A DNA stretch of 64,000 bases from Brugia malayi. Taxonomy: Eukaryota > Nematoda > Chromadorea > Rhabditida > Onchocercidae. Shown one piece after another: positions 43,426-57,100 of the stretch (position 1 is its first letter; every line of letters begins with the position of its first letter). A program made the translations under genes and the position numbers. The notes beneath the pieces are model-generated. The model saw only the letters and a program-made list of their open reading frames with translations. It had not been told where the DNA came from and made no database searches. The stretch spans positions 10,241,001 to 10,305,000 of the forward strand of contig NW_025062478.1 in NCBI RefSeq assembly GCF_000002995.4. Reading direction: 5' to 3'.

Positions 43426-46400
43426 ATGGATTTTATAGCATCCACAACAACATCAATTCTTCCTGCTTCTAATTTGGGAGTAAGCATTGTTTCTTTTTTT
43501 TTTTTAAATTAAAAAAAAAAGATTTTAAATGAAATCAAAGAATGAATGTTATGAAATGAGAGGATGATTAAATTTTATTTCTTTTAACAATATAAAATGT
43601 CACCTTTGTTAAAGAGTCAATTTCTATGGGCTTTAATCCTTGGAATAGTGCTAGCATTTGTGCTTGGCTTTGCAATGGGCGCAAATGACGTAGCAAATGC
43701 TTTTGGTACATCAGTTGGTAGTAAAGTGCTTAGTCTACGAAAAGCTTATATATTAGCAATTATATTTGAATCACTTGGTGCCCTTTTTATTGGTATGTTT
43801 TTTTGTGTATAGTTCTAATTTCTTTTTTAATATATAATTTGAAATTAATTTATTGATTATTATCATTTGATTAGTGCTATAATTGAAATAATAATAACAT
43901 TTGAATTAGATAAACCGTTGAATAACCTTGAAGAATAAAACAAATTGAAATAGAAAATGAAATTTAGATTTTTATCTTTTCTTTTCCTCTTTTTTTTTTT
44001 TTTTTTGCATTAACTTTTTGAAAAAATTTCAGGTTACAATGTGACAGATACAATGCGAAAAAGTGTTATTAATTTAAATTTGTATAAAAATGCACCAGAA
44101 GAATTATTAGTTGGTCAGGTAGCAATTCTTGCAGGTTTATTAATTTCTTCTATTTCTTAATAAATTTCTAAAAAAAAAGGAGAGAGAGAGAGAAAGAGAG
44201 AGAAAGAAAAAGAGAAAAGTTATGAATTCATTAATACTAACCGTTTTAAATATCACTTTAAAAATGTAAGAAAGTATCAAAAGATATGTAGTACTAAGTA
44301 TACGTATTCCAAAAATATTTTATTAAAATATTTTACTTTTCCTGAAAGTTAATCCGATTATCTGAAGACTGATCAAATCATAACATTTTCCGAAAATATT
44401 TTATCAGTATGTTAATCGGACTTTCTGAAAAACTGAATGTTAATCCGATTTTCTGAAAAACTGATCGATTCTGACTAAATCATATTAATAATACCAATTT
44501 ATGTAAAGAATTATAATGAATTAATATATACAAAAAAAAAAAAAAAAAATTTGATATAATTCAAATAGCCAAAAAAAAAAAAAAAATGAAATTTATGAAA
44601 TGTATAATTATTTTAAAAATTTGATATAATTCAAATAGGCAAAAAGGAAATTGTAATGTTAAATTAATTGGAATATTTTTTAACAAACAAAATATTTTAC
44701 TGATGTTAAGATTTAAAATAAATTTTTAAAAATAAGCATAAACAAGATTTGAAATGAATTAAAATAAAATATTAAAAAGAGTAAATTTAATTTTGAAGGA
44801 TGTTCCACTTGGCTATTAATAGCAACATTTGCTCAATTACCTGTTTCAACAACACATAGTATTACCGGTGCAACGGTTGGTTTCGGTTTAATAATGAAAG
44901 GAACGGAAGGAATTCATTGGTGGAAAATTCTTAATATTGGTACATTTAATTAATTAATTTTAGAATGTATGCAAAACGAAAAAACAATTATCATTTCAAA
45001 CTGATATGATAATTTTGTTAAAATTTCTTTTTTTTCTTTTATTTAGAAAATTTATTTTCAATTATTTGTTTTAATTAATTAATTTTAATATGTATGCAAA
45101 ACGAAAAAACAATTATCATTTCAAACTGATATGATAATTTTGTTAAAATTTCTTTTTTTTTTTATTTAGAAAGTTTATTTTCAATTATTTTACATATTTT
45201 TTATTTTCTTTTCATTTTTTTTTCTTTTTTTTTTAGTAGCTTCCTGGATTATTTCACCGCTATTATCCGGAATTGTTTCATCAGTTCTTTATATAATTGT
45301 TGATTTTACAGTTATAAGAAGGGTTAGAATTTATTTTCATTCTTATTTCTATCAAATAAAAAAAAATAAATAAATAAAAAATAAAATGAAAATATAATAA
45401 TGATTTATAAAAGTTTTAATTATTTCTATTATATTAAGTAAATTTGTTCTTCTTTTATTTTGTCTTTTTTTTTTATTTTTTTAAATTATATTAAGCAAAT
45501 TTTCTTTTAGTTTATTTATTTTTTAATTCAATAATTCTACCACTTCATTACAATGATATATTTTGAAAGTGAGTATATAAATTAATAATAATTTTATTTT
45601 TAATTAAATTTTCTTCCAGAAAAATCCATTCGAATGTGGTTTACGAGTTCTACCATATTTCTATTGGTTTTGTATTGCTTTTAATACTTTTGCTATTAGC
45701 TTTCAAGGCTCTAAGAGTTTGTTTATTTTTTTCATTAAACACAACAACAAAAAAAAAAAAAACGAATTATTGATTTTAATCTTAAAAAATTTCAAAATTT
45801 TCATTATTAATTTAATTGTGATGAATTCTTCAATGTATTATTATTATTATATTTTTTTTTTAATACATATAAATACTTTAAATAAACTCATATTATATTC
45901 ATTCATCATTTCAGTATTGTTCGATAAGTATAAATGGCTTAATGTGAAGAATATACTTAACCTTTAACCTTTAATAGTTTTAGTCTATTAATTAGTAAAT
46001 TAAATTTAAATTTCAGTATTACACCTGGCTAAATTACCTCTTTGGTTGTGTTTGTTAATTAGTGCTGCAATAGCAACCGTTGTTGCATTTGCTATTCATT
46101 TTTTAATGGTACCAAAACTAAGAAAATGGATTGAAAGTAAAATTTTTATTTTTGTAAAAATTTAAATTTATTTATTAATGTTTGTCTTTTTTTCTTATTT
46201 ATCTTTTTTTTAAATGTAAATTTAATTATTAACAAATATTACTTTTTTTTTTTAAATGTAAATTTAATTATTAACAAATATTACTTTTTTTTTAAATGTA
46301 AATTTAATTATTAACAAATATTATTTTTTTTTTAAAATGTAAATTTAATTATTAACAAGTATTACTTTTCGTTTTTTGCATTATAATTTTCAAATTTGAA

Positions 46401-48788
46401 TGCTTTTTTTTTGGTGAAATAAATGAAATGTTTAGTGAATTTTACAAACTAAACATTTTGGCTTAATTAGTATTGTTTTAATATTACAAATACTAAATTT
46501 AATTTATTCACTAATTATTGATTAATTAATTACTAATATTGATTTAATTAAAACGTTTTTTTTTCCAGAAAAAGAAGGTGGAAGAACTGATCAATCTCCT
46601 TCAATTGATCTTCCTAATATTACCGGACAAGTTCCAATAAAGATTAAACGTATCTTCAGCCATTCCATTTATATTATTCCTTAATTCTATCTTCGTTGAA
46701 ACATAATTTAAATTTACTGATAATAGATTTAGGATTGTATAGAATATCCGGATCCGGAATATAAATGTTTTTTTTTGTCAATATGAAAACAACAAAAAAA
46801 AGAGATACAAAAAGTACTTTGCAAAAAGTGACATTAAATATTTCAAAATTTGAATTTTTGAAATAATTCGAGAAGAAGTGAAACGGAAACGAAATTTCTT
46901 TTTTTTACGGTTCAAAAGGATCACATTATGATGGTAGGCTTAATTTCTTCAGGTTGAACTTGCAGATGGAATTGTGCAAATCTTCATTCCGCACAATAAT
47001 GGTTTATGTTCCGATGAAGTGAATAGTAAGGCGGTAATCGGAAAAAAGCGCTCAGTTTCAGGTACATTTTATCATCCGTTCCGGGTCATCTTTCCTTTCC
47101 TTCTTCATCGTTTCTTCTTTTTTTTTAAATTTCTTTTTAGCTCTAAAACATTTTGTGCAATGGTTTTTACCGGATAAAAAACATCAACCGGATTCAAGAA
47201 CTACACTGGTTTTTGGTTCCATTCAAGCATTTACTGCATGTTTTGAAGGTTTTGCTCATGGTGCAAATGATGTTGCGTAAGCAAATTTCACTCGAAATTA
47301 AATTTTAAAATTTTTAAAAAACTTAAAAAAATTTTTTTCTGATGGAATTTTTTATTTTTTAAAATTATAAAATAAAAAAAATTTTCACTACTTTGAATAT
47401 TTTAAGAATGAAAACATTCGATTTTTTTTTTTCTTTTTTAATTTTTAGAAATGCAATAGCACCATTAGCGGCGCTTTTGTCCATTTATGCTGAAATGGAT
47501 GTGCAACAGAACGATGAAACACCAATTTGGGTTCTGGCCTATGGTGTATTAGCAATTTGTGTTGGCCTAGTGCTACTTGGACATAAAGTTATACGTACGG
47601 TTGGCTCCGAAATGTCAAATATTAATCCGGCTAGGTTAAAATACTTTTCCTTTTTTTTTCTTATCAGTATGACAAATTTATTAATTTCAATTTAAGAAAA
47701 AAAAAAGAAAACTGACAAATATGTTTTATTTTTTATTTGATTATTTTAAATTTTATTTTTAACTGAAAATTTTAGTTATGTGAATTTATTCAAATTGGCA
47801 TAAATTTTAAAATGTTTTTAATTTTTTTTTTATGTATTTCATAGATATATGTATATTTAACTATGTTCTGATAAAAATTATAGTGGTTTTACGATTGAAT
47901 TTGGTGCCGCAGTAACAGCATTATTGGCAAGTAAAGCTGGATTACCAATTAGTACAACGCATTGTTTGGTAATTAAAATTATCGAAATCAATAATTGTTT
48001 ATTTGATTAACTCTGTTATAATCAATAATCAATATTTATATATATATATATATTTTATCTGATCATTAATATCATATCTCAGATATTTGTTTTCTTTTGG
48101 AATGCTTTGGGAAAAAAAAAACGAAAGAAATTAATCAATTAAAGGTTAAATAAACAATCACTAAAAAATTATCAGAGAAAACATTAGCTTTATTTTGATA
48201 ATCTGATAATACTTCTAATAATACTCTTATCAGTAGGCTTGAAAAATGAGCCTATTCTTATGGCTATTAAAATTAATCAATTTTAAAAATTGTTTACATC
48301 AAATAAAATTTTCTAGGTTGGTAGCGTAGTGGCAGTTGGTGTTGTTAAATCTCGTAGTGCTGGCGTTCGATGGAGTATTTTTCGGAATATCTTTCTGTCA
48401 TGGGTTGTCACCTTACCTGCTTCAGGTAAGCAAATATCTCTAATCTTACAATCGCTGTTGAAATTTTCAAAAATTCAATCTATTTTCTTACTTAACGCAA
48501 CTGATTTGAATGTTTGAGCACAAATTACTTAAGAATTTTCATCATTAAATTTTATTTAAAACAAAATTGCATCTTGAAAGTTTGTATGTTTTGCTTGAAG
48601 TTGAAATTTATATTAAACTTAGCAGTAACTTAAATTTTAATTGCATGTATTATTTTATTGTTTTGTAAATGTGTACAAAATAAATAAATAAATAAATAAA
48701 ACATTCAGAAATGAAAATTTTACTAAAAGAAAATATTTTAGGTATAGTAGCAGGTGGTTCGATGCTATTAATGAAGTTTTTGTTATAA
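43426..48788 (+). CDS. pitr-like: Sodium-phosphate symporter, PiT/SLC20 family (copy A), 14 exons
   Basis: Plasma-membrane Na+-coupled inorganic phosphate importer. Exons: 43426-43479, 43615-43792, 44033-44134, 44799-44939, 45237-45322, 45620-45716, 46017-46136, 46569-46630 (or 46649), 46953 (or 46966)-47061, 47141-47276, 47449-47634, 47884-47968, 48317-48425, 48742-48788; about 503-505 aa. Both PHO4 halves are present: [12 protein letters not shown] near residue 40 and [15 protein letters not shown] near 354, plus [12 protein letters not shown] and [12 protein letters not shown]. Many hydrophobic helices surround a short hydrophilic loop (exons 8-9). I chose the start [13 protein letters not shown] at 43426 over the ATG at 43597, because the intron it implies falls at the same codon as in copy B (before xxxLWALI). 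A TTTTTCAG acceptor precedes the start; an AATAAA lies at 48913. The exon 8/9 junction is ambiguous. Confidence 0.95.
44945..45195. repeat. Tandem duplication inside PiT-A intron 4
   Basis: A unit of about 120 bp (TATGCAAAACGAAAAAACAA, TTATCATTTCAAACTGATA, then a T-run and TTTAGAAA) occurs twice in a row, starting at about 44967 and 45090. Each copy ends in TTTTATTTAGAAA, a good-looking decoy 3' splice site, shortly before the genuine acceptor at 45236. Confidence 0.85.
46195..46370. repeat. Four about 40-bp tandem units in PiT-A intron 7
   Basis: The unit TTTTTTTAAATGTAAATTTA followed by ATTATTAACAAATATTACT appears four times with only T-run length changes and one substitution (CAAGTATT). 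It is intronic with no coding content. It adds to the pattern of small tandem expansions in both PiT genes. Confidence 0.9.
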
Positions 48789-51184
48789 ATTTTTAATTTT
48801 TGAAATGAAAAGCATTCCATAATGACATTTTCTTATCACTTAAACTTATCACTTTGTTAATAATCTTGAAATGTTAATTAATGATTAAAATTAATGATAT
48901 TTTGATATATTGAATAAATGGATAAGATTTCTCTCCTTTTTTTTTTCTTTTTTTGAAAATTCGATTTGAAAAGAAATTATTCTATCAATGCAATATTGTT
49001 ATTTTAATTGAAAAAGTTTGTAAAATTAAAAAACTGAAATTTTAATTTTTATGAAATTTTTGTTTAAAAAGAAATGAAATGAGTATAAATGGAAATTTAG
49101 TATGCAATATTGTAAAGTTACAAAATTTTTTTTTAAATAAACTAAAAAAATGAAATTATTTTTCATTCCAATTTATAAATTAAAATTTTTTGTTTGCAAA
49201 ACTTTTTTTTTCCATTCTAATAAATTGAAATCACTATTAAAATTTCAAAAAAGAAGAAAAATAAAATGTGGAAAAATTAGAAATTCAATTCTGTATTTTT
49301 CCAATATTTACCTCTTTTAGTAGTTTTATTTTAATCGTATCTTTAAAATAATTACATTTTTTTCATCGTCCATTTTTCTTTTCTTTTAAGGTAAAATGTT
49401 TGATCTCAAAATTACGTTTGCTTAAATTCTTTTTTTTTTTTTTTGAATGCATCTAAAATTTATATTTTCTTTTTCTTTTTTAAATATATTTCAAATTTCA
49501 GATTTATATTTTTTTTTTTTTTGATGTAAAGTTTTGTAATAATATTTGTATATATTTTTTATTATAAAGTTTATTTAATTAAAATAATACAAAAGAAAAG
49601 TTAGTGATATGTTAGAAAATTATTCATCAACGACAAATTTTCTTATAACTTTGATAACATACAAGAATTATCATTGTGAAGAATTAGCATAAATACAATC
49701 ATTTTAGCTTATTATCATTATTATCACTACTATTATCAGTATATGATCAAAGTTAGAGACAATGTTATTAAGTATCGAATTAGCATAAATACAATCATTT
49801 TAGCTTATTATCATTATTATCACTACTATTATCAGTATATGATCAAAGTTAGAGACAATGTTATTAAGTATCGAATTAGCATAAATACAATCATTTTAGC
49901 TTATTATCATTATTATCACTACTATTATCAGTATATGATCAAAGTTAGAGACAATGTTATTAAGTATCGAATTAGCATAAATACAATCATTTTAGCTTAT
50001 TATCATTATTATCACTACTATTATCAGTATATGATCAAAGTTAGAGACAATGTTATTAAGTATCGAATTAGCATAAATACAATCATTTTAGCTTATTATC
50101 ATTATTATCACTACTATTATCAGTATATGATCAAAGTTAGAGACAATGTTATTAAATATCAAAGGAAAAGAATGAAAAAAGAGAGTTAAAATGAGATTAT
50201 TTTTATCAAACAAATGAATAAATCGTTTCAAAATTACATAAAAATAAGTAATTAGCATAAGAAAATTAATTATTGATAATTAGCTATAAAAGAATTAATT
50301 AATTACTGATATAACAATAAGATATGATAATATCACATACCTATTTTCTAATTCAATTCTTTCTTTTAAAAATTTAAATTTTGTTAATTAGAAACTATTC
50401 GTCATTTCATTTATGTATTGCTAAAATGTTTAAGTATTTTTTATTAGATTAATAATGATTTAATGATTGATATTATTGATACTACTATTTCTACAAAGAT
50501 TAATTTAATTTTGTAATTTAAAAAAAGTTTACTTACTTAATATAAATTTTATAATTTTGAAAATAAATCAATAAGATTGTTCGAGTTTTCATACTGTTAA
50601 TGTTGCGATGCCTAATTAATTTTTTCAATAAAATTTCAATAAATTTAACTTTTTTCAAATGTTAATTAATTGATTTATTATTTGCTTAATGTTTTTTTTT
50701 TCTCATCAAATATGGTTTACAATTAATGAAAGATAAGTAATTTGATAAGTTATTGGGGATCAGAATCGTGAAGAATAATTAAGATAAGAATGTATAATAC
50801 TAACAAAAAACTTTCAAAAAAAAAAAAAAAAAAAGGAAAGGAAATTTTCAATTATTCAATTATTTAGCTAAAAAAAACAGTGCCATAAAAATTTTAAAAA
50901 TTTAAGAATTCTTACTGGAAGATATTAATTATGCTATTTAATTTTAAATAAAATTGTTTAAAATTAAAGAATGAATCTCAAACGTTAATTTGCTTATTTA
51001 TTAATTTACTAAATTAAAGTAAAATTTTGAAAGGAAGCAATTTTTTTTTTCATTTTATCAAACAAATTAAAATTAAATATAGGAATTAATGAATTATTAA
51101 AATATACAAAATGAATAATATAATACAATGCAACAATATATGCACAAAAAAAAAGGAAATAAAAAACATTGTAACCATATATTT
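48789..51184. other. Shared 3' intergenic space of the PiT pair
   Basis: The two PiT genes converge on this 2.4-kb interval, so both 3' UTRs and transcription ends lie here. AATAAA occurs at 48913 (plus) and, on the minus strand, at about 51002-50997. Apart from the 96-bp minisatellite in the middle, I see only AT-rich sequence. Confidence 0.6.
49681..50158. repeat. 96-bp minisatellite, five near-identical copies
   Basis: Unit: GAATTAGCATAAATACAATC, ATTTTAGCTTATTATCATTA, TTATCACTACTATTATCAGT, ATATGATCAAAGTTAGAGAC, AATGTTATTAAGTATC. Copies are essentially identical until a final decayed end at about 50150. Since 96 is divisible by three and one frame lacks stops, a repetitive 148-aa frame (49743-50189) appears by chance. 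Each unit holds several TTATCA (TGATAA) GATA-factor motifs. It sits between the converging 3' ends of PiT-A and PiT-B. Confidence 0.97.
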
Positions 51185-54100
51185 TCAGAGTGAAAATTTT
51201 AGAATTAACATTAAACCCATTGTTATAAGACCTAAAATTATTTTAAAATTATATTAGCAATAATTTTTGAATGTTAAATAATTCATTTTGTCTAAACAAA
51301 TTCATTCCCAACATTAAACATTTAAATTTTGAATAAATGCGAAAAACTATGCATAAAACTTTAAAGCTAAAAAAAAAATGATCGTTTGAATTTAATTCTT
51401 AATTTAAGAAATTTTTTAGAAGTAAAAATATTTTTACAAAAAATTAATAAATAAATAAAATTAACCTGAAATTGGTAAAGTTAATATCCATGATAAAGCA
51501 ATATTTCTAAATACTGACCACTGGACACCTTTTCTAGCACGAATCATTCCAACAAATATTACACTTCCAACCTGTAAAAATGTTTTTAATTTTTCATTTC
51601 TTTCTTAAATTTTTATTTTTTAAGAAAAAAAAAATTAAAATCAAAATATTTGTAAAAAAAAAAAAAAAGAAAGTGAAAACAAACCAATGAATGCGTTGTA
51701 CTAATCGGTAAGCCAAGTTTACTAGCAGTTAGTGAAGTTACTGCTGCACCAAATTCAATTGTAAAACCACTAAAATTTACAAATTAAAAAAAAAAAAAAT
51801 TAAAATTTACAAATTTTTTTTCTTTCTTTCAAATTTTATAACATTTCGTTATTTTGCTTCTTTCATTTTCTTTTTTTAAATTCAAATTTTAATTTTATTT
51901 CATTATAACTTACACATATTTTATATATTCATAGTGTATTTATTAATTTAAATTATAAATTATTATATAATGTAAGAAAATTTTTTAGAATTTTAGAGTA
52001 CATAGTAATAATTTCATGAAATGAAAACAGAAAAAGTAAACTTTGCAGCAGATTAATCGTAGATATATCAGTACTGATAGTTCGTATTATCTATTAAAAT
52101 TTTAAAATATGCATTAATTTGATAAAATGATAAAAAAAGTAGTAAACTTTGATAAAATAAAAAAAAATAAAATTAAACCTTGAAGCATTAATCGTAGACA
52201 TATGACTACTGATAGTTTCTATTGCTCATTAAAATTTTAAAATATACATTAATTTGATAAAATAAAATTAAACCTTGCAGCATTAATCGTAGACATATCA
52301 GTACCGATAGTCCGTATTACTCGATGTCCAAGTATCACAAGACCAACACAGATCGCAAGCACACCATAAAGTAATACGTAAATTGGCGTTTCATTACGTT
52401 GTCGTACGTCTAAATTAGAATAAATTGATATCAGTGCTGTTAATGGAGCTATTGCATTCCTGAAAATATAAACACGTATCATTCTTTTTTTTTTTTTTTT
52501 TTTGCTATAACTATCAAAATAAATTAATCTTTATCAAACGTATAGCATTTTAATCTTTCATTAGTTAGAATATAAAATTCTCACTAATTGTTATATTTCA
52601 AAATTATAGAAATTTCAGTTATAATTCTATTTTATACATGAAAAAAATTTTTTTTTAAATATCAAATTGAATTTTAATATTTTTTTAAAATGACATTTCA
52701 ACAACAACAAAAAAAAAAAAAGAAAAAAAAAAAGAGAAATTACCCGACATCATTAGCGCCATGCGCAAATCCGGCAAAACATGCCGTAAAAGCTTGTATT
52801 GAACTGAATATTTTCATTGTTCTATCATCCGTTATCCGATTATCAACCGGTAATATCCATCGAACAAATTTCATTGCTAATTTATAGAACGAAATATTTT
52901 ACTAACACTTATCAACAATAATTAAAAAATTGGAATATTTGAAATATTTAAAAACAAAAGTTTTTTTTTTTTTCATTTATATTTCAATCAGTAAGTGAAA
53001 AAGAGAGAAAGGAAAAGTAAGAAATAAGTATAATTCCTGTACATTTCATACAATCCAAAAAAAAATTTTTTTTTTTTAAATATACTAATAAATATATAAA
53101 AAAAAAATAAATATTAAATAATAAATATTATTAAAATATACTAATAAATATAATAATAAAATAATAAATATTAAAATATACTAATAAATATAAAATGATT
53201 TCTAACTATTATCAGTTAACTGTGATCGAAGTATTTCTTTTCCGTTTTTCTTTGCATCACAATCTACCGTTTTGTTACCTGTAAAATTTATATTGAAATA
53301 ACGACTTTTAACTCAATTATTTTATAATTTTCAATTTATTTCATGCATAAATAACAAAAAAAAAAAAATGATAAATTATAAGCAAAATGAAAAAATAAAA
53401 TTTTAAAAGTTAAAAAAAAGAATAAAAAATAAAATGCAAAAGTTAACATTTAAATGTAACAAACAAATTTTTACCTTTATATTATAAAAAAAATTATTAT
53501 AAAAAATATTATAACAAAAAAATTATATATATTAAATATTGTAAAAAAGAAAGAAATGTTTCAGGTTGACATTTTGCTGGAAAAATTGTTACATTTTTTT
53601 TGTGTCCGATAAATTTTAATCATTTTTGCTTTACTTATCTACTTAATTACTTACTTAATTACTTTCTTACTTACCTAGATATCAATTTTTAATGCAAAAT
53701 TTAATTTAGCATAATACGATGATATAAATCTAATAATAATAACTGCAAGTATGTACGAAAATAAAATGCATCAGGATGATTGTTAATTTTCCGTATCCGG
53801 TTATAACTTTTCTCGATTACAATCACATTAGCATTACTCTCAGTTTTTTTTTAATCATTATCAATTACAGTATCATATCCGATCTGTCATTTTAAATGAC
53901 TGTGATACTTTCGAACTTTTTTTTTTTTTTGATTTCATTTTAGCCTTATGAAAAGATGTAAAATAAATGATATCACTGATAATAAGAATGAAATTATCAT
54001 TTGTTCCAGGAGCTATTGATATCTTAAAAATTTTCCGAACTATTCGAATATACAACCATCAATAAAGTTAGATTTTAAGAAAGTCAAAAAATTATAATAA

Positions 54101-57100
54101 TCAATTCTATTAATTCTAATTTGTATTACAATATGAATTTTTAAAAATTATTTTCGAATTATTCCAAATATCACTCTCCTTCTCTCTTTTTCTAATTTTA
54201 TTTTTTAATCTATCATTAATTTTTTTTTTTAATTAAAATTAAAATTAACATTTCTAACCTTCGTTGACGGATAAACCGCTAACAGTTTCAGCTTTTGATG
54301 TTTGACATTTTTGATGTAAGATATTATCTTGCGATTCAGTTGCGCCACTTATCGTTTGCACTTCAAATGAATCTTCTCTCTCTCTACTACTACTACTAAG
54401 TGAGTCTGCAAATTTTGATGATATTAAAATAATTATAAATTTAAAATAAATTTAATTAAATTTAAAATGAAATAAATGAGATACAGCAATTCATTGTAAT
54501 CTGTGATTAATTACAATTAAAAATTGATCAAATATGGAAAGATATACATGTAGTGCAGTTTATCTGATCACAATCATTATTTCAAGATATCATTAGAGAC
54601 TTCTGGAACTATTCAAATGTATTATTATCAATTCGTTGTTATTATAAGTTTAAAGGTTAAGGTAATTTTACGTAGGTTTACTAATAGTAATTTGAACTAC
54701 GTAAGTTATAGTAATGTTTGTAAATTCGTTATTATTATTAAGTTTAAAGACTATGGTAATTTTACGTAAATTAAAACATTTTATTAATAGTAAATTGAAT
54801 TACGTAAATTAAAAGATTAGAATGATCAATTTTGTTAATTATAATTTAAAATTTAAGAATAATTTTTAAAATGAAAATGGTTTTTTTTTTTTTCTTTCAA
54901 AATATAAGCAGAGTCAAAAAAAAAAAAAAAAAAAAGAATGAAATTTACTGTTTATCCAAATTTTCAGTTTTGGTGAGAGAAAAAAATGAATGACAATAGC
55001 GCCAATTGTTGCACATCCAACACTCACCAATGCGCATATCCACATTGGTAATTTTGATAAGTGAAGCACTACAATGATAATTTCTAGTTTTGTAAATTTA
55101 TGTAAATTAAATTAAAATTAATTATTATATTACTTACATTTAGATCCTTGATAACTGACTGTGAAAACATTAAATGCAATACAAAGCCAATAAAATATTG
55201 GCAAAGCTCTCAATCCACAGCGAAATGGATTTTTCTAAAATAAAATGTAAAATAATCTATCGAAATAAATGTTAATAGATTGCATATTCTTAGGAATAAT
55301 TATCACATTGAGTGATAAATTGATTGAATATTTTTTTTTTCAAGTTTAATTTTTCAAATAAAATCCATCCTAAAAATTGTGAAAATATTAAAAGTAAAGC
55401 AAGTAAAATTTTAAATGGTTAAAAGAGAAAGAAAATTTTACCTGAAATATAAGATAATGTGAATAAATTGAAACAATTTTTTTTTTATTTTAACAAGACA
55501 AAAATTGAAATTTAAAATTTATTAAACAATTTAAAATAATAAGCATACCCGTCTGAGAACAGAATGATCAAGAATAATGTAGAGAATAGCTGATACAACA
55601 CCAGACAATATCGGTGACATAAACCATGAAGCAACTATTTGAGGAAAGAAGTAGGGTATGAGAATTCGAAATAATTTAAATTTTAATTTTATAAATCATA
55701 ATGGTAATAAAAATTTTTTTATAAATTTTAGCATAAAAGAAAATTAAACAAAATTAACCAACTGAATGAATATATAATTCAAATTTTTTGTTTTCAATTT
55801 ATATTAATTCATTGATTTTCACTTTTTAAATGATAACAAATATTAAATGAATATTATCATAATTAGATAATATAATATCTATTCTATTTTTAGCCTTAAA
55901 TATGCAAAAAATAAAACTTAAAAATGCTAAAATTTGAAAAGAAAAAATTTTAGCAAAAAAAAAAGTGAAAAATTCTACCGATATGAATAATTTTCCGCCA
56001 TTGTATTCCAATAATACCTCTTGTCATCAAACCAAATCCTACGGTTGCTCCAGTAATACTATGCGTTGATGATACAGGTAAACGAGCAAGTGTAGCAATT
56101 AGTAACCATAATGAACAACCTGTTAATTAATTCATTACTAGCATTAAAACCTGTTAATTAATTTATTATTAATACTACAACCTGTTAATTAATTTATTAC
56201 TAATACTACAACCTGTTAATTAATTCATTACTAGTATTACAACCTGTTAATTAAATCAATACTAGTATTACAACCTGTTAATTAATTTATTAGTAATACT
56301 ACAACCTGTTAATTAATTTATTACTAATACTACAACCTGTTAATTAATTCATTAGCAATATTAAAACTTGTTAATTAATTCATTATTGGTATTACAACCT
56401 GGTAAATAATTCATTACTATTATTACTTTATAATAATTATTTTTTAACGAATAGATTTTTTTCAAAAAAAAAAAGTTTCAGATTGTTTTCTAAAATTTAT
56501 TGTTGATTTTTTTGAAGTTAACCTCCAAGAATAGCAATTTGTCCAACAAAAATTTCTTTTGGTTGCTTTTCATATAAAGTTAAATCAATAACACCTTTAC
56601 GTACCGTATCCGTTACATTATAACCTAAAATGTAATAATATTTCGGTGAATAAAAATTATACCTCAAAAAAAAAAAAATTAAATTTAAATGTCAATCATT
56701 TATTAACTTCTATTACTAAAATTTATCAAACATTAACAGAATACTTCCAATCAATTAATTACACTTCAAAATATCACATTTAACGATCATTAATCGATAT
56801 GATCAAGAGAGAAAATCAATAATTCTTATGATCAAAAAGAAAATAATAAATCTTTTTCACTATTACATATTCTTTATGAAATACGTTAGAAAGGATTAAT
56901 TTTCAATCAAACAATTCTAATTATAAAATTTTTTTTAAATAAAAAAAAAAAGCGATTATTAATAAAAATTTAAATTATTTATTTTTTGTTAAAGTTTTTT
57001 TTTTTAAAAAAAAGGAATTTAATGAATATTACTAGTTTTGTTTATTACAAGTAATTAGTAAAATTTAAAATTTACCAATAAGTAATGCTCCAAGTGTTTC

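Noticed and set aside
43597..43614. ATG at 43597 as the PiT-A start
   Set aside because: The MDFIAS exon at 43426 plus an intron at the same codon as in PiT-B gives a better model; SPLLK would be intron sequence.
49743..50189. 148-aa repetitive frame (MIKVRDNVIKYRIS units)
   Set aside because: The 96-bp minisatellite unit is divisible by three, so one stop-free frame repeats; no independent coding evidence.
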